Assembly (NCBI GenBank): GCA_021613535.1
Contig: CP075495.1
Location: 6,138,001 to 6,202,000 of the forward strand
Source: Adineta vaga
Lineage: Eukaryota > Rotifera
Direction: 5' to 3'
Length of the DNA stretch: 64,000 bases
Made by a program: the position numbers and the translations under genes. The notes under the pieces were generated by a model. That model had not been told where the DNA came from, did not search any database, and saw nothing but the letters and a program-made list of their open reading frames with translations. This document shows, piece by piece, positions 1 to 12,573 of the stretch (position 1 is the first letter of the stretch; each line of letters starts with the position of its first letter).

Positions 1-296
1 CAACACATAATAATCTGGCAACTGTTTATGGTTGTACTGGTCAATTGGATTCAGCATTACAACATTTTCATTCATCATTGAAGATTAAATATAAATGTTT
101 ACCATCTAATCATCAAGATATTGCTTTATCATTGAAAAATATTGGTCTAATTTATGAAATGAAAGGAGATTTTCTTCAAGCGAAAATGAATTATGAAAAA
201 GCAGCAACAATCCGTCGGCATGTTTTATCATCGACTCATCCGGATGTCGTGCGTATTGAACAAGATATTAAACGAGTGTCATCAAAACTCAAATGA
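1..296 (+). CDS. TPR-repeat protein, kinesin-light-chain-like, 3' end only
   Basis: The reading frame is open from the left edge (first full codon at base 3) to a TGA at 294-296. It covers about two TPR units of the 42-residue kinesin-light-chain type: one with NLATVYGCTGQLDSALQHF, and one with the HQDIALSLKNIGLIY / KGDFLQAKMNYEKA signature followed by THPDV. In this family TPRs form helical scaffolds that bind peptides, and such units are often found C-terminal to other domains. The domain that would set the function lies outside the window, so no specific role can be given. The chain ends about 20 residues after the last repeat, in a lysine-rich tail. The family call is strong. The link to the TPR expansions of bdelloid rotifers is inference. 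Confidence 0.8.
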   Translation, partial: THNNLATVYGCTGQLDSALQHFHSSLKIKYKCLPSNHQDIALSLKNIGLIYEMKGDFLQAKMNYEKAATIRRHVLSSTHPDVVRIEQDIKRVSSKLK

Positions 297-800
297 ATAT
301 ATCATTATATCATTGATTATCTTTTCATTACGTCATATAATTATATTTCTGAGTATATCTTATTTCTTCCATAAGATCCATTTCTTTATCAACATTCCTA
401 CACATTTTCTAGTAGAATAACTAGAGATAAATCAAACTGTAAATGACATTCTATTACATAAATAATCATCAAGAGATAATCAATTGGATTAAAAGAATGA
501 ATTGTTATTTACATAAGAAATATTTCGTTGAATTCTTTTTATAGTCATATTATTATAAATAAGAAACACACAAAAGGCAAAGAATATGTATATATATAAA
601 TATGCGAATGAGGTTGTAGTCGTTCTATGTCGCACATTATTCCATATAATCACTGTGTGTAAAGGTAGATTTAAAGAGAAAGAGAGAGCAAACAGAAAAG
701 AATAAACACAAAATGAGGCAAGGAATGACAAGACAAGACAATAATACACGCACACACACATATTTAGAAAGAAAGCTGATGTTCGCACATAATTTTTTTT
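297..800. other. Convergent intergenic spacer, TPR gene / EYA
   Basis: This is AT-rich sequence between two converging 3' ends. It should hold both 3' UTRs. It contains a GA-rich stretch near 675-690 and a short CA run near 748-760. I see no coding exon or RNA gene. Confidence 0.6.
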
Positions 801-3640
801 TCAAAGAAATTGCCATTCAAGTGCATGAATCAATGCAGTTAGATTTTGATGTTCACTAACACGCCAGAAGGGCCATGTGAGCTAAATGAAAATAATAGAA
901 CAAATTCATCTCAATTCGTTTTCTCTCCTTCAATTTACTTGTTTTGCAGCTAATTCTTCATCTCGACCGTCTCCAACAACTACGTATGTTGGTTTTCGTC
1001 CAAATCTTGTATGTATACGTTCGAAACAACTTTCTTTTCCAATTTTAGTCGCACTATATATATTTTCAATATCAAACACACCACCAAGTCCATATAAAAT
1101 AACTTTTGATAGTGCTGGTACTAATTGACATGTTGTGACAAGAACATTAATACAATTTTTTCTAAAATATTTCGATAAAAATATCAAAATTAAGAATATT
1201 TCTTTTCTCTTAATTGATTTACCGTTGTTTAATTATATTTAAAGCTTTTATTGCTAATGTAAGCCATGAACCAGTTAAAGTTTCAATATCAACACGTAAT
1301 TGAAGTAATTCTTCATATTTTTGTTGACCAAGTAAATCTAAATAGTAATAATGAAAAAATAATCCATTGCTTTTTCTTTATTTGTATCATTACTTTGGGC
1401 ATTTGTTCGATATGTGTTGTAGATTTCTTTTATACGTCGATAACGAAAAGCTAATTTACGCATCCAATCAACTCCACCACGAACAGTACTACTAATACAT
1501 GGATTATTAGTATTTGTTGATGAATGGAAACCATCGGCAGAGAAATTATAATTACTAAATCGAAAAGAAAAAGAAATTGAGAAACAGATGAACATTTCAA
1601 TTCAAATAAGAATTCATATCCGATTTGTATTCTTCATCGACAATAAAGTTTCGAAGACAGTTATCACTGAGAAATGCTTACGCAAGATCTTGTCCATTAT
1701 CGTCCGATGAAACATCATCAATATGAACTTGATCACATTCTTCCAAATCATTGAAAAATAAATGTGCATCAGCTAAGGTAAAAATAATTTCTTCAATACG
1801 TAAACCAAGCGCCATAGCAGCTTGAGCATCCTATTTTTTTGCAGCAATAAAATATATTTAATCCATCAAAACATTTTTTTGCAAATAAAATTTTACCTTT
1901 TGATAACGTTGAGCATATGTGCCTGTTAATAATGAATGTAGAATAATAATTGTTTCATCTAAATCCCAAACAAATATTCGTTCAACATGATTATCTGGAT
2001 CAGGTGATGATTGTTGTTGTTGCTGTTGAGTTTTATTTCTTCCACGATTATTTTTTGATTTTGATGCTAATGAATAAGAAATGTTACAATACATAAAAAA
2101 CAACAACAAAGCTTTGATCTTATATATTTACATCGTGCACTTGTTTCAGTTTTAATTGATGGTGATGGGGAATTCGGTGATGAAAGTACACTTGGATTTG
2201 AATATTGGTTTGGATGATCAAGAATTGTCGGTGGAAGAGATTCAATTGGATATCCTTGGGAGGATTTCAATGAAGTTGTTAATTGATTTGGTGATGTTGT
2301 TGACGAATTTAGATTATATGGAGATGGATAAGTAGCTGCTGAATAACATGGATAACCAAGAGATGGTTGAAATTGATGATAATAACTTGCGTCAAGATTC
2401 TACAAAAAATATCATATGTATTACTTTGAAATGAAAAGAAATCGTTTCAATATACCGGTTGAGCACCATATGGTGATGAACTAGCGAGACTGGTTGCTGA
2501 TGAAGCACCAGGAGTTGAATATGCTAATAAAAATATTAGAGGAAAAAAAAATAAGCAAAAATGTTAAGTTAATATGTATTGTTACCTTCAGGTATAGGAT
2601 ATTGAAAATTTAAAGCAGAATATCCATTGGGTGTAGTATTGTAATAGGGTGGTATGTTAACATATCCCGGCGATGAAAACGAATAGCTTGCCATCGACGG
2701 TTGGCTAAAATGAAAATTCAATCGAATAGAAAATAAACGATTTCTTTTTCTGTTGTATAAACATTCAGCAAAAACTCTTACATTTCTTCTCTTACCCATT
2801 TTTACTCGTTTCTCAAATATGATTCACACGTGCATGTATGATTTTCTTTTATTCATAGAGTAGAAAAAAAATCAAAGAATTTAAATCTGATACCCGTTAA
2901 TGTATTCTATTCGAAGAAGAAAAAACCTATCCTATTACGTTTCAACTAGTGAAATCCTACCTTTATTCTTTTTTGAAGGAAGAAAAAAAACGATAAAGTA
3001 AATGCTCGGAAGAGAAAAGGATTTTTCTCTTTCCCTCTCTCTCTCTCTGTCTCTGTCTCTCTCTCTCTTTTGATATAGACAAAAAAAGCGGAGAGCGAAT
3101 CAAAAAGAAGAGAAAAAACAATGAGAAGGTCATATTTATCTTTTTTCTTCGTGTCAAAAAGAAAAAGTAACTCACCCGTCGAAGATTGTAGAATTGTGTT
3201 TTTGATAGTAGTTATTATGATTTGTTGTTGATTTGCTTAGAAAATCTTGTTCATCATCTATAGAATAGAAATAAACATATGAAGAATATTCTCAAAATAA
3301 ATTCGACATGATTAAAAATGATTATTGACCACTTGTCTGTCTGTCTATTCTGATTTATTATCAAGTTTGTTATTCACGCGAATCTGTCAGTTTAACAATT
3401 TCAAATAAGACACATGTTCGACAAAGTTTCATATTACTGATTAACTATTTTTTCTTCTCTCTATTCCTCTCTTGCCTTGTCATTTTTCTTCCTACCGTTT
3501 GATGATCGTTTACGTTTAGATACAACAAGATCAATTGGAAGAGATCTAAATGACAAGAACCAATAATCAGAAACTTTTCCACTAAACAAATCCACTTACT
3601 CCGAAGTGATACAATTATTTTCAATGAATTTAATTGTAGG
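801..3640 (-). CDS. eya: Eyes absent homologue: transcriptional coactivator / HAD-type tyrosine phosphatase
   Basis: Twelve exons join in phase on the minus strand: 3640-3600, 3545-3496, 3257-3176, 2704-2586, 2523-2456, 2399-2132, 2066-1897, 1830-1682, 1554-1394, 1337-1223, 1161-939 and 881-801 (TGA). They give about 508 residues. The C-terminal half is the EYA domain. It opens with [15 protein letters not shown], which holds the HAD nucleophile motif DLDET, continues through [23 protein letters not shown] and [14 protein letters not shown], and ends with GDGRDEE and [15 protein letters not shown] proteins act with Six and Dachshund factors in the nucleus and dephosphorylate phosphotyrosine, including on H2A.X. 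The N-terminal half is low-complexity Tyr/Ser/Pro/Gln, as expected of the EYA transactivation region. A 470-base intron separates exons 3 and 4. The first exon listed starts in phase 0 without an ATG, so the 5' coding end is upstream; see 4184-4245. The family call is very strong. Confidence 0.95.
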
Positions 3641-4125
3641 CTAGAGAAAAAAAAATAGAAACATACATCATAGTGAATGAACGATCAAAGTTGGGAAAAA
3701 ACGACGAAGCAAATCGACATCCTGTGGTTACTGATGTTATATAGTCACAATTATATTCTTTGATAATTATGTGTAAGACAGAAGTCAAATCTCAGCATGA
3801 TTAAAATTATCTGATTTCTTATGCATTTCTATGGATACAAAATATGCAAATGAGTTATTGATAAATAGATTCTTTCTATTTATCCCCTGAGCGAACATTT
3901 CCTTTTCACCTCTTTGTCTAGACAAAGCAATCGACCGTACTAGTGTAAAATAGAAGATCGATATGTAATCCCCCTTTCGTTTCTATTTAGTTACCATGTG
4001 TGTTTGAGTAAGCATTAAGGAAAATCCATCTTCTCCGCCCCTGCTGGTGTGAAAACATTATTTCCGCTCAATTATGCATTTGTACACATACACACACTTA
4101 CTCTCTGTTTTTTTCTATATACAAA

Positions 4126-4158
4126 CATATATATATATATATATGTATATGTATCTAT
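4126..4158. repeat. (TA)n-rich microsatellite
   Basis: A run of alternating TA with a few TG interruptions, in the EYA upstream region. No function is evident. Confidence 0.8.
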
Positions 4159-4183
4159 CACATATTGTATGCATCTATAACAC

Positions 4184-4245
4184 CTCGGGCTCGACATCAT
4201 CATCATCATCAACATCGTTGTCGTGTCCTTGATTCGATTCAGAAT
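4184..4245 (-). other. Candidate additional 5' coding exon of the EYA gene
   Basis: Between an acceptor (TCTTAG) and a donor (GTGTTA) on the minus strand lies a 62-base open stretch. It encodes DSESNQGHDNDVDDDDDDVE followed by PE. It ends in phase 0, as required by the first supported EYA exon at 3640-3600. Highly acidic N-terminal sequence is plausible for a transactivator. However, poly-Asp here is just a GAT/CAT triplet repeat, and I found no in-frame ATG before it. The exon is possible, not shown. Confidence 0.3.
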
Positions 4246-5380
4246 CTAAGATTATGACGTTTTGCCATTTTACCAGTATATACAGGTATATGTACTATAT
4301 AATGGACTTTTTCCGGCCGTCGTATCGGAAGAATGTCTGACTAACTCAATAATTGCGCATAGAGAAAGAATCAAAGGACAGAACGACAGTATCTAATTTG
4401 TTTGTTTGTTTGTTTTTGTCGATACGTGCGCGTCTGTATATGTTGGCATCATCATCAATATATACAATAGATTTGACTGACTCGATTGTTGACACAACTG
4501 AAGAGCGTTTACTTTTTTTTGATGTTCAAATAAGAACGGACACGTCTACTTAATATGTGTATGCATCATAGCGGCATTAAAAAAACAACTAAACTGTCAA
4601 TCATTTGTTTTACGTATTACAGATGGGTGAACGGATTGTTAAATGAAAATAAAAATAAAGAACAAATGAAAGTTTTTCTTTCTAAGAATTTCTTCCAAAA
4701 AAAAATTAAGCTGATCAAATGTAGTTTGACTCATCCAAATCAAGATAACATTCCAGTTATAAAATGCTCTATTACCTTTCACCTTCTCTCACAATTAGTA
4801 TAAGCATATCGAATTCGATCCACTCAGTTTGATCCATCGATATCATCTTTTTTTTTCTCTTTTACATACCTATATTTTCCTTTCTGATGCGTTTCAATGT
4901 GTCAATACGAACAACGAGAAAGACGATAAGCAACAAGATCTTGAGTAATATGCTCCAGAAGAGAAAGAAAACGAGAAGAAAAGAAAAGAAAAGAAAAGAA
5001 AAAGAAGAGAACAGAACAGAAGAGAAATATAAGCGCATCCTTTCTAGCCTTATTGGTTGGCAATTTCATCGTTATGCATTCTAATTGGTCAGTTAGACGT
5101 TTTTTTCTTGCTTTTCTACTACTGATGATGATTTATTATTTAGTATACAAGTTTTTTTTGTCTATTACATACACATCAGATTCCTTTTCTTGGCGTTTTC
5201 TTCGACTTCGACCCACTTTTCTCATTCGACTGCTAAGATGACGACAACGTAGTAGATCAAATTTCAAACATGCATGCAAGCTAGCACAAGAAGAAAGAAA
5301 AAGCAGAGAGAAGGAACGAGAGAAAGACATTCGATCCACCCTGTTCTTTCGTTATTACTAGTGTAGTACCATCAGCTAAG

Positions 5381-5404
5381 ATGATGACGATGATGATGAT
5401 GATG
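5381..5404. repeat. (GAT)n microsatellite
   Basis: A near-perfect GAT/ATG triplet run in non-coding sequence. Confidence 0.8.
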
Positions 5405-8400
5405 TGTATATCATAATTAAAACGTCACCCACTCGTATGGGTATTCACGCTTGGAATTAGAATCAGAATGAGAAGAAAAGAAGAACGGACCGATTACTGT
5501 GTCTAATCATAGAGCGGCAACAAGTGAATGGCACAAATATACTCGGCAGGTGCATCAATAGAAAAGATAAAACGAGAGAACATGTACGCATCATTTGAAA
5601 AACAATTATGATCTTTGTACGAGAGTTTGGCGGTGGAATTAATTGTATGATCACTTCTCTCTTTTTCAATTTATTCTTATCAGATGAATGTGTTTTTTCT
5701 TCTTTGCATTTAAAACCGTCAAGCATATTCAAAACTGGACAGGTGTTGTTGAACTAGAAGAAGAGCATCCTCAATTAGACAGTAAGAGAGAGAGAGAGAC
5801 ACGCACACACATACATCTTTGTTTCTCTCTCGTTCTCTTCTAATCATCAATACTACGAAATTTGATCTACTTCAAATAGACAGGAGAGGTTTAAAAAATG
5901 CAAAAGGTTTTTTTTCTTCTTCTTCTCATTCTCTTGTGCTGTCTTTTTCGCGTGATAAGTGGCATGAGAAAGAGTGCACCTTCATCGTTTGTATGTTGTT
6001 AAATATTGGCGACAAAGCGTACCTCATTCATTTCATTGTTTTGTTTGGATTTATCAACATTCGATATGCTTTTTGTGTGCATTGTATATAAAGACGATCA
6101 GTGAGAGCAACAATGATCTGTTTAAATTCAAACCTAAATGAACTCTGTTTAGCAATCGAAAGTATATGATATGAATGAAATAGAAAATTTTCGATTAGTT
6201 TTACGGATTAAATAGAGTGAAGACTATGAGGAGAAGGAAGAAAGAAAGAGAGAAAAGAAAAAAAGAAAGGAAATAGACTTGAAGACAATGAAGTAAAATC
6301 TCAATTTTTGTTCTAGTTAATAGTATGAAATTATACAAATTAAAAGTTTTAATATTAACTATATCATCATTTGATGATTTTGCACAGAAGGAAATCTTTT
6401 AGGACGACATCTACATTGCAACTCATCGGGAGCGTGTCGATTAATTTTAGTATTCAATTTGAAAAATATTCAACTATTATTGTTGAATAAATCGAGTATC
6501 TTAAAAATGTAATCTTATATATCAATCGATCTATTCAATTATCCTTATTTCTACATACAGTATTCCTTTGTAATCATCAATGAACTTACTGTGTGTATTC
6601 GAAGTTTACAATTTGATATTTTGACATTGGTAGTATTCGTCTGTTTGTCGTTACAATCGTTCATTGATAATCTATTGATATAGCAAGAACAAAATTGGAT
6701 TTCTTCGATCTATTACGATGTAAACTCTAGTAAATATAATTATGTTCTCACTTTTCGATGATTTATTCTTGTTGAGAATTGAGACACAAAAAAAAGGAAA
6801 TCCGACGTTTCCTTTCTTACATCATCTCATATTATATCTGTCCTTTTCCCCCTTATGCACTAGCTAACAGCATATGTCTCAGTGATGCCAATCACTTTTT
6901 TCCCTCATCTTGTTTACTTGCAGTGATCATTGTTCCTATCATCAATGATTCTGTACAGTGTATAGGCACGTCTTGTTTGTATTACTCCTTTTCTAGTAAC
7001 ATGCCATTTGAATCTGTATATGAATACAATTCTACATAGATCGATGGTGCCAAAGAAAAAGAAGAAGAAAAAACCACGAACGTATAGAGAGATAATCATA
7101 ATTCTACGTTGTGATATCGAGTGTAATACAGATGAGAAAAGAAAAGAATCAATCGCTAATCATTGCTTGTATTGTCACTGATAATCTCTATGCATATCTC
7201 AATGGACATATGCAGCATTCAAGGATTGATAGAAGAAAATAATAACAATCTTTATTGATGAGAATGCTCGCTTGTTTATACAAGATATACTAGTGATGCG
7301 TACACATGCGCATGTGTCAAAATTTGATTTACTTTCATAGGATATGGGTAATCTAATGGACATTTTTTCGAATAGAATTTGCTAATCAATCTAATAGAAC
7401 AATGGTTATTTATCAAAAATTTCAATGCGATTTACAAAATTCACTAATTACTGACATGTATATTGTGATATGTATATATATATATATATATCATTCAATT
7501 TGACTTATCAAGGATCGTCTGTGTGTATGTAAACATGAACTGACAAAGACTGTGTATGATATCTGAATCTTAGCAATCGAAACGATCAAATTATCCGACA
7601 GAAAAGAATTGTCTATGAAAATAAACTGTTAGTTTTTCTATTTATCTAGCTGTTTTCTTTCTTCAAATAAATTCACTTGATACATAGACGTATTATCATA
7701 ATCTAAATAATAAAATTGTTTATTATACATATAGAACTAATCAAATATCATAGTTTTCTTTCAATAGTCAAATTATTGATCAAAGATATTAAGAATAAAT
7801 GATGAGATTTTGTAAGTTGAACAGCATGATTAGTAAATGTCTTGGCATATTCAGACGTTATGACATCGTTCTAATAACAATCATGTCTTGTTTTGCTTCG
7901 AGCAATGGTATTTTATAGGATCCATTTGCTTACTTGTTTCGCTTTCCTTTCGGTTATATAAAAATTTGATAGTTCGATTGAAAACATTTGGCTATAAAAT
8001 TACGTGGTTCTAATCAATTAAAGAATCTATATTTCTTAATATACATGATTATTAGAATATCTACAATGAGATAGAAGATTTCTGTTTAAGGAAAAATGAT
8101 GATTCTTTTCATGGTTTGTCAAAAACAAAAGAAGATTTTCTTACGATCTTTAACAAATGTCATTTATCTTTAAGGCCATATCCTGGTGATTTACTAAAGG
8201 TTGAATTGATAATAATTCTTTATCAAGTTTTCGATATACATATCGGTCCAATAAGACTGAAAATCTTACAGATGTATATCGACAAAGTCTTAAATATCAG
8301 TACGCTAATAATAGATACCGTATGCAAACCATCGATAAAATCAAGAATTAAAATACAGCAATGGATAGGTAACTGGTTTATTGACTGATTGTCGCACTGC

Positions 8401-8494
8401 ATTCTAGCGCTATCTATCTTATAAGAAAAAAACGACTGGAGTCGTTTCTAGTCCAGTACTTTTTATTAGATTTATTCGATTCGATTCAATTCAG

Positions 8495-8502
8495 CGACGT
8501 CA
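8495..8502. promoter_or_regulatory. CRE-like octamer upstream of TMCO1
   Basis: CGACGTCA lies about 65 bases before the TMCO1 start codon. It differs from the CREB/ATF palindrome TGACGTCA by one base. Its position just upstream of the ATG fits a core promoter, but an 8-mer with one mismatch is weak evidence. Confidence 0.2.
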
Positions 8503-8567
8503 TCCATCCATCGTCGTGTAAAGTCAATCCTCTTCTTTGCTTTCTATCTTATCAATTTTTTAGAATC

Positions 8568-9534
8568 ATGTTAGGTGATACGATTTTAATTATTTTTATT
8601 TCAATCGCAACTGCTTTACTTGGTGAAGGTATTTATTTTGTGTTTTAAATTGATTCAAAATCATATTTTATTTTTCTGTAGGTCTTACATGGGTTCTAGT
8701 CTATCGAACAGACAAATATCAACGATTGAAAGGTGAAGTCGAAAAAGCTAGTAAACGACGTAAGTTCAATGCTATTATTTTCTTGTTTGTTTTTTCTAAA
8801 ATAACTGATTTGATTTATTTCATAGTTGAAAGACAAAAGGAAACTGTCAGTGAATCAGCAGATAAAGTTCAAAAACGTAAACTTGGTTAGTTATATTTAT
8901 TATTTGAATGTATTTCTTGATAAGATTTATTTTGATTTCAGAACGTCAAGAGGAAAAATTAAAAGTTAATAATCGAGATTTATCAATGGTAAGAAACGAA
9001 TTCTTACAAAGCAATTTACAAGAATGATTTTATTTTTATTTTGATTTTAAAGGTGAAAATGAAATCAATGTTTGCATCAAGTTTTACATTCATGGCCTTA
9101 CTTGGCATGTTTAATTCAATGTAAAATCAAGAGAATTCTTACATCTATTTGAAAAGAATTTTTTTATTTTTCTTTATTTTATTAGTTTTGAAGGTCGTGT
9201 TGTTGCTAAACTTCCATTTGAACCAATTCCATGGGTCCGTGGTTTATCTCATCGAAATCTTTCTGGTGATGATTTCACGGATTGTTCATTCATTTTCCTA
9301 TATGTTTTATGTACAATGTCTATTCGACAAGTAATAATTTTGCTTTGATAGAACACATTAAATTAAAAAATTTTTCATTTTAGAATGTACAAAAATTATT
9401 TGGCCGTAAGTTATCTATCTGACATTTTTTTCTTCTCTAAATAATTTGTTTTATTTTTAGTTGCTCCATCACGTGCGGCAAGTAAAGCATCTGGTGGTTT
9501 CTTTTCAACACCTGGTCAATTGTCTTCACGTTAG
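8568..9534 (+). CDS. tmco1: TMCO1, ER calcium load-activated channel / translocon accessory protein
   Basis: Eight exons join in phase: 8568-8628, 8682-8759, 8826-8885, 8942-8988, 9053-9120, 9186-9330, 9384-9405 and 9461-9534. They give 184 residues, close to the usual size (about 188). The order matches TMCO1 throughout: an N-terminal membrane helix (about residues 5-25, LIIFISIATALLGEGLTWVL), VYRTDKYQRLKGEVEK, a charged coiled coil (about 30-85, ERQEEKLK, NNRDLSMV), then membrane helices around FMALLGMFNSIF and FIFLYVLCTMSI, with GRVVAKLPF and GLSHRNLSGDD between them. TMCO1 is an ER membrane protein of the DUF106/Oxa1 superfamily. It is reported as a calcium-leak channel and as part of a multipass translocon. 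The start is the first ATG and matches the family N-terminus. Introns are 48-66 bases. This is a secure call. Confidence 0.97.
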
Positions 9535-9629
9535 AAATGCATCATGTTCAGTACTTTAGAATGGGAACAAAAAACAATAGAAAATGAACTCTTTTTTCCT
9601 TTCTTTTTTTTCATTTCGTATTAAAACGA

Positions 9630-9635
9630 AATAAA
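9630..9635 (+). terminator. Poly(A) signal of TMCO1
   Basis: AATAAA lies 96 bases after the TMCO1 stop codon, in AT-rich sequence. Spacing and strand fit a cleavage/polyadenylation signal. Confidence 0.6.
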
Positions 9636-12529
9636 TTCTGATGTGTTTTGAGATGATCAGAACAATTCTAAGATACAAAAGAAGTTTTAACAATGACCTT
9701 AGATGAATATCTATTGTCAACATTTGTTTTATGATAAAGACTTAAGGATTGTGTTGTAGTACGATTAAAATATCGGAAGATTTTGATTTTAAATCAAAGA
9801 ACAGTATTTTTATTTGTTTTTCATGATTGCTGTTGATGATTGAGAAAGAGGGAAGAAAAAAGAAGAAGTTAGTGTTATTTTCAAGGTCTCAAAGTATTTT
9901 GTTTGATTTTCTCGTTCGAAAGCTTGTATAGTCAAGGTCAAAGATTCATTACATTCACACTTTTTTAAATAGTTTGTAACAAGAAGTACAGATATTATTT
10001 TACCATAGATGAGTAAACATTAAAGATGAATAGTTTTGTGACACAATTTGTCTAAGAGCTTTTCTTTTTTCATTCAAGAGAATATATCTGTTCATGCATT
10101 GAAATTAAATGAAGGAAACATCGAACAGTTGTTTTTGCTGCTATGAAGACTTCTTCTGTTTAAAATTATTCTTCATACGGAATATAAAATATACTTTCAA
10201 ATTTGATTAATCTATCATTAGTTTTGGTAGGTAAAGCTTGTTCATCCGCTTTATATGATTGCCTATCATTAACATAAAAGTGTAATATGTATATTCACTT
10301 CTTTTTTCAATGTGTACATTTCATTCAATGATATATCAACATAGAAAAAGAAACGAATGTTACATGAGTCATATAGAAATTGAATACAATTCCTTTTTTT
10401 ATTTTATACAATAATAATAATAATAATCGCATATGCATTCTTGTATGTATTAATTCAAAGTTACACTACTGTCGTGTTGATAATAATAATAATAGAACAT
10501 AAACAAATGTCGTATAGGTAGTTTATTTGTCATATAACTCTTTTTTCTTTCTGTATACGAAATATATGAAAAAGAAAATGTGCAGGCAGGTGTATGGTAT
10601 CTTTTTATCAGTATTAATATACACACAGAGAGAAACAGAAAAAAAAGTACACAAGTAGTACTTCAATCTGTGGGTCTCCATTCTTCTTCTTCTTCTTTTT
10701 TGACAACATACCAAAGGAAGAATCTCTTCAACAAAAGAGAAAAACGTCGTTATTTCGATATCTTCAAACAAAGATCCGCAGATACTTGAAACAAAATACA
10801 CTTCTCATCATCAACTATCAACAGAAGGAATTAACAATAGTACATCATGCTCATTATATGTAGTTCATGTGGACTGCTCACTTCATGGAGCCAACATCGA
10901 ACAGGTAGGAATGTAAAATAGAAAGAAGAATAAGTCTAGTTTTGTATGTGTGTGTGTGTATGTATGTAAAAGAAGGAAACACTCACTTCTTTCCGACATG
11001 TATGAACAGAAGCGGAACGTCGAGAAAAGGTGCTTTTTTCTTGATTAATCAACATTCACATACGTTCTTTTTCATATATTTTAACAGATTGAAATGATTT
11101 TATTTAAAATAACATAAATGTTTATTTATAACAGAACTTCAGACATATTTTAAATCTGTTAGTTAGTAAATTTCTATGTATGTACGTTTTTTTTGTTAAG
11201 TTTAAATTAATTGTCGTTAGCAACATTTGTTAGTTTCTTCAAATACTCGAAATTTATTGAATAGTATTGAGAAAAATTGATTAAATTTTTCTAGACAGTA
11301 GACATCATATTTATCGTTTCTTTGTCTCTAAAGTAGTATTATTATGATAATATATGTCATCATCTATGTATGGACTTTAATTGACATCCAATATTATGAC
11401 CAGTCGTTTTAGTCCATGAACATCAACCTGGAAGCCATTTGTTTGCTATCACACGATAGAAATAATAACGGAAGTTAAAAGCCAGACGGACCTAATTAAT
11501 GAGAAATGTCTTAAACATATAAACGAAATCGTCTTTGTTCTAGCACACTCATTTTGATCAATAATCGTTCTTAAATAGTACTTACCTTTCATTTTAATTG
11601 GTCTCTCTCTCTTCTTCTTCTTCTCCTCTTGTGTGCATGTACTTGCATGCAATTTTCTGTTTATCTCTGTTTCGTCTTTGTATTTGAAGTTAAATAGTAC
11701 GCGTCGATGGTGACACGATTTGACGACTCATGCATTCATTTATATATATACACATACATACATAGGGAGAATGTCTGATTTTAAATGTCACCAGAAGGGT
11801 TATCTGTCATCGGTCGTTCTTTTTCTTCATTCTTCTTCTTCTTCTGCTTCTTCTCTCATTTATTTAATGATCAATTCTACAATGATGATGTATGGGTCTG
11901 TGCACCTATTCGATAGAATTTATGTGCCTGAACGACTATTGTGTCATCTATTATACTTTTTTTCTTTTGCTTTCTCTCTTTCTTTCTCTCTGTCTCTTTC
12001 CCTCTTCATGCAGGCTCGTTTTCCGTTTTTTCATGTTAGTTGTTTTTTTTCCTAAGTTGATGTCTTGTATAGTGTGAAGCGATGCACAAGTCCGGTCTAA
12101 AAGTGTTATTTCCATCAAGAGAAGATTTCTCTTTTTTTTTACATTACATGCACACATATCTTTATCCTTAGATGAACGTAGTGAAAAAGACTAGAGATGA
12201 AGAATTTTCTTTTCTATTTCGTTTGTTTTGTATGTGTCGGATAGATCAAGTATTCGAAGGGCGATAGACAGAGAATAAGAATAGTTGTCTTAATAATTAT
12301 ACTATTGATGTTTGAATAGAAGGTGAAAAATTCAATTTAACCCCAAATTCATCTATATACGAGAGGATGATTAGATTTGAATGTCCTTTTACGTTCGGTT
12401 TTATTCTCGCTTGATTGTAACTAGTAGATCAATTTCTTTGTAGTTTCTTCTTTGTTCTGTCTTTGAATAATTTTATAGTCTAGAATACATACATACATAC
12501 ATATACATATACATATGACTTTTTTCTAG
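9636..12529. other. Intergenic region / presumed 5' UTR of the giant gene
   Basis: About 2.9 kb with no supported coding exon. It contains ATA/TAA triplet runs near 10408-10428, pyrimidine-rich blocks and a TACA repeat near 12489-12512, next to the first acceptor of the following gene. That acceptor (TTTTTCTAG at 12521-12529) means at least one transcribed upstream exon must lie in this stretch; I cannot place it. Confidence 0.5.
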
Positions 12530-12573
12530 GCTGTAAATTGGCCCCTGCCGAGCCTCTACAACAATCAGCATCG

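Larger units (their letters stand above)
4246..8567. other. Divergent intergenic region, EYA / TMCO1
   Basis: More than 4 kb without a convincing gene. It is AT-rich, with pyrimidine-rich tracts and short microsatellites. Open frames are short and lack splice-consistent partners; the longest (8116-8388, 90 codons) shows no recognisable domain. Its position upstream of EYA, usually a heavily regulated developmental gene, suggests that regulatory DNA lies here, but no individual element can be named from sequence alone. Confidence 0.5.

Noticed and set aside
1338-1380. GC-AG intron in EYA (donor at GCAATG)
   Set aside because: A normal GT donor 23 bases upstream (CAAAGTAATG) gives a 56-base intron and a better family match (TNAQNLLGQQ).
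8116-8388. 90-codon open frame upstream of TMCO1
   Set aside because: No domain, no splice partner and no start context; frames of this length recur by chance in this AT-rich DNA.
10858-10895. ATG-led stretch before a GT donor upstream of giant gene 1
   Set aside because: It ends in a phase that makes the next exon read a stop at once, so it cannot be its first coding exon.
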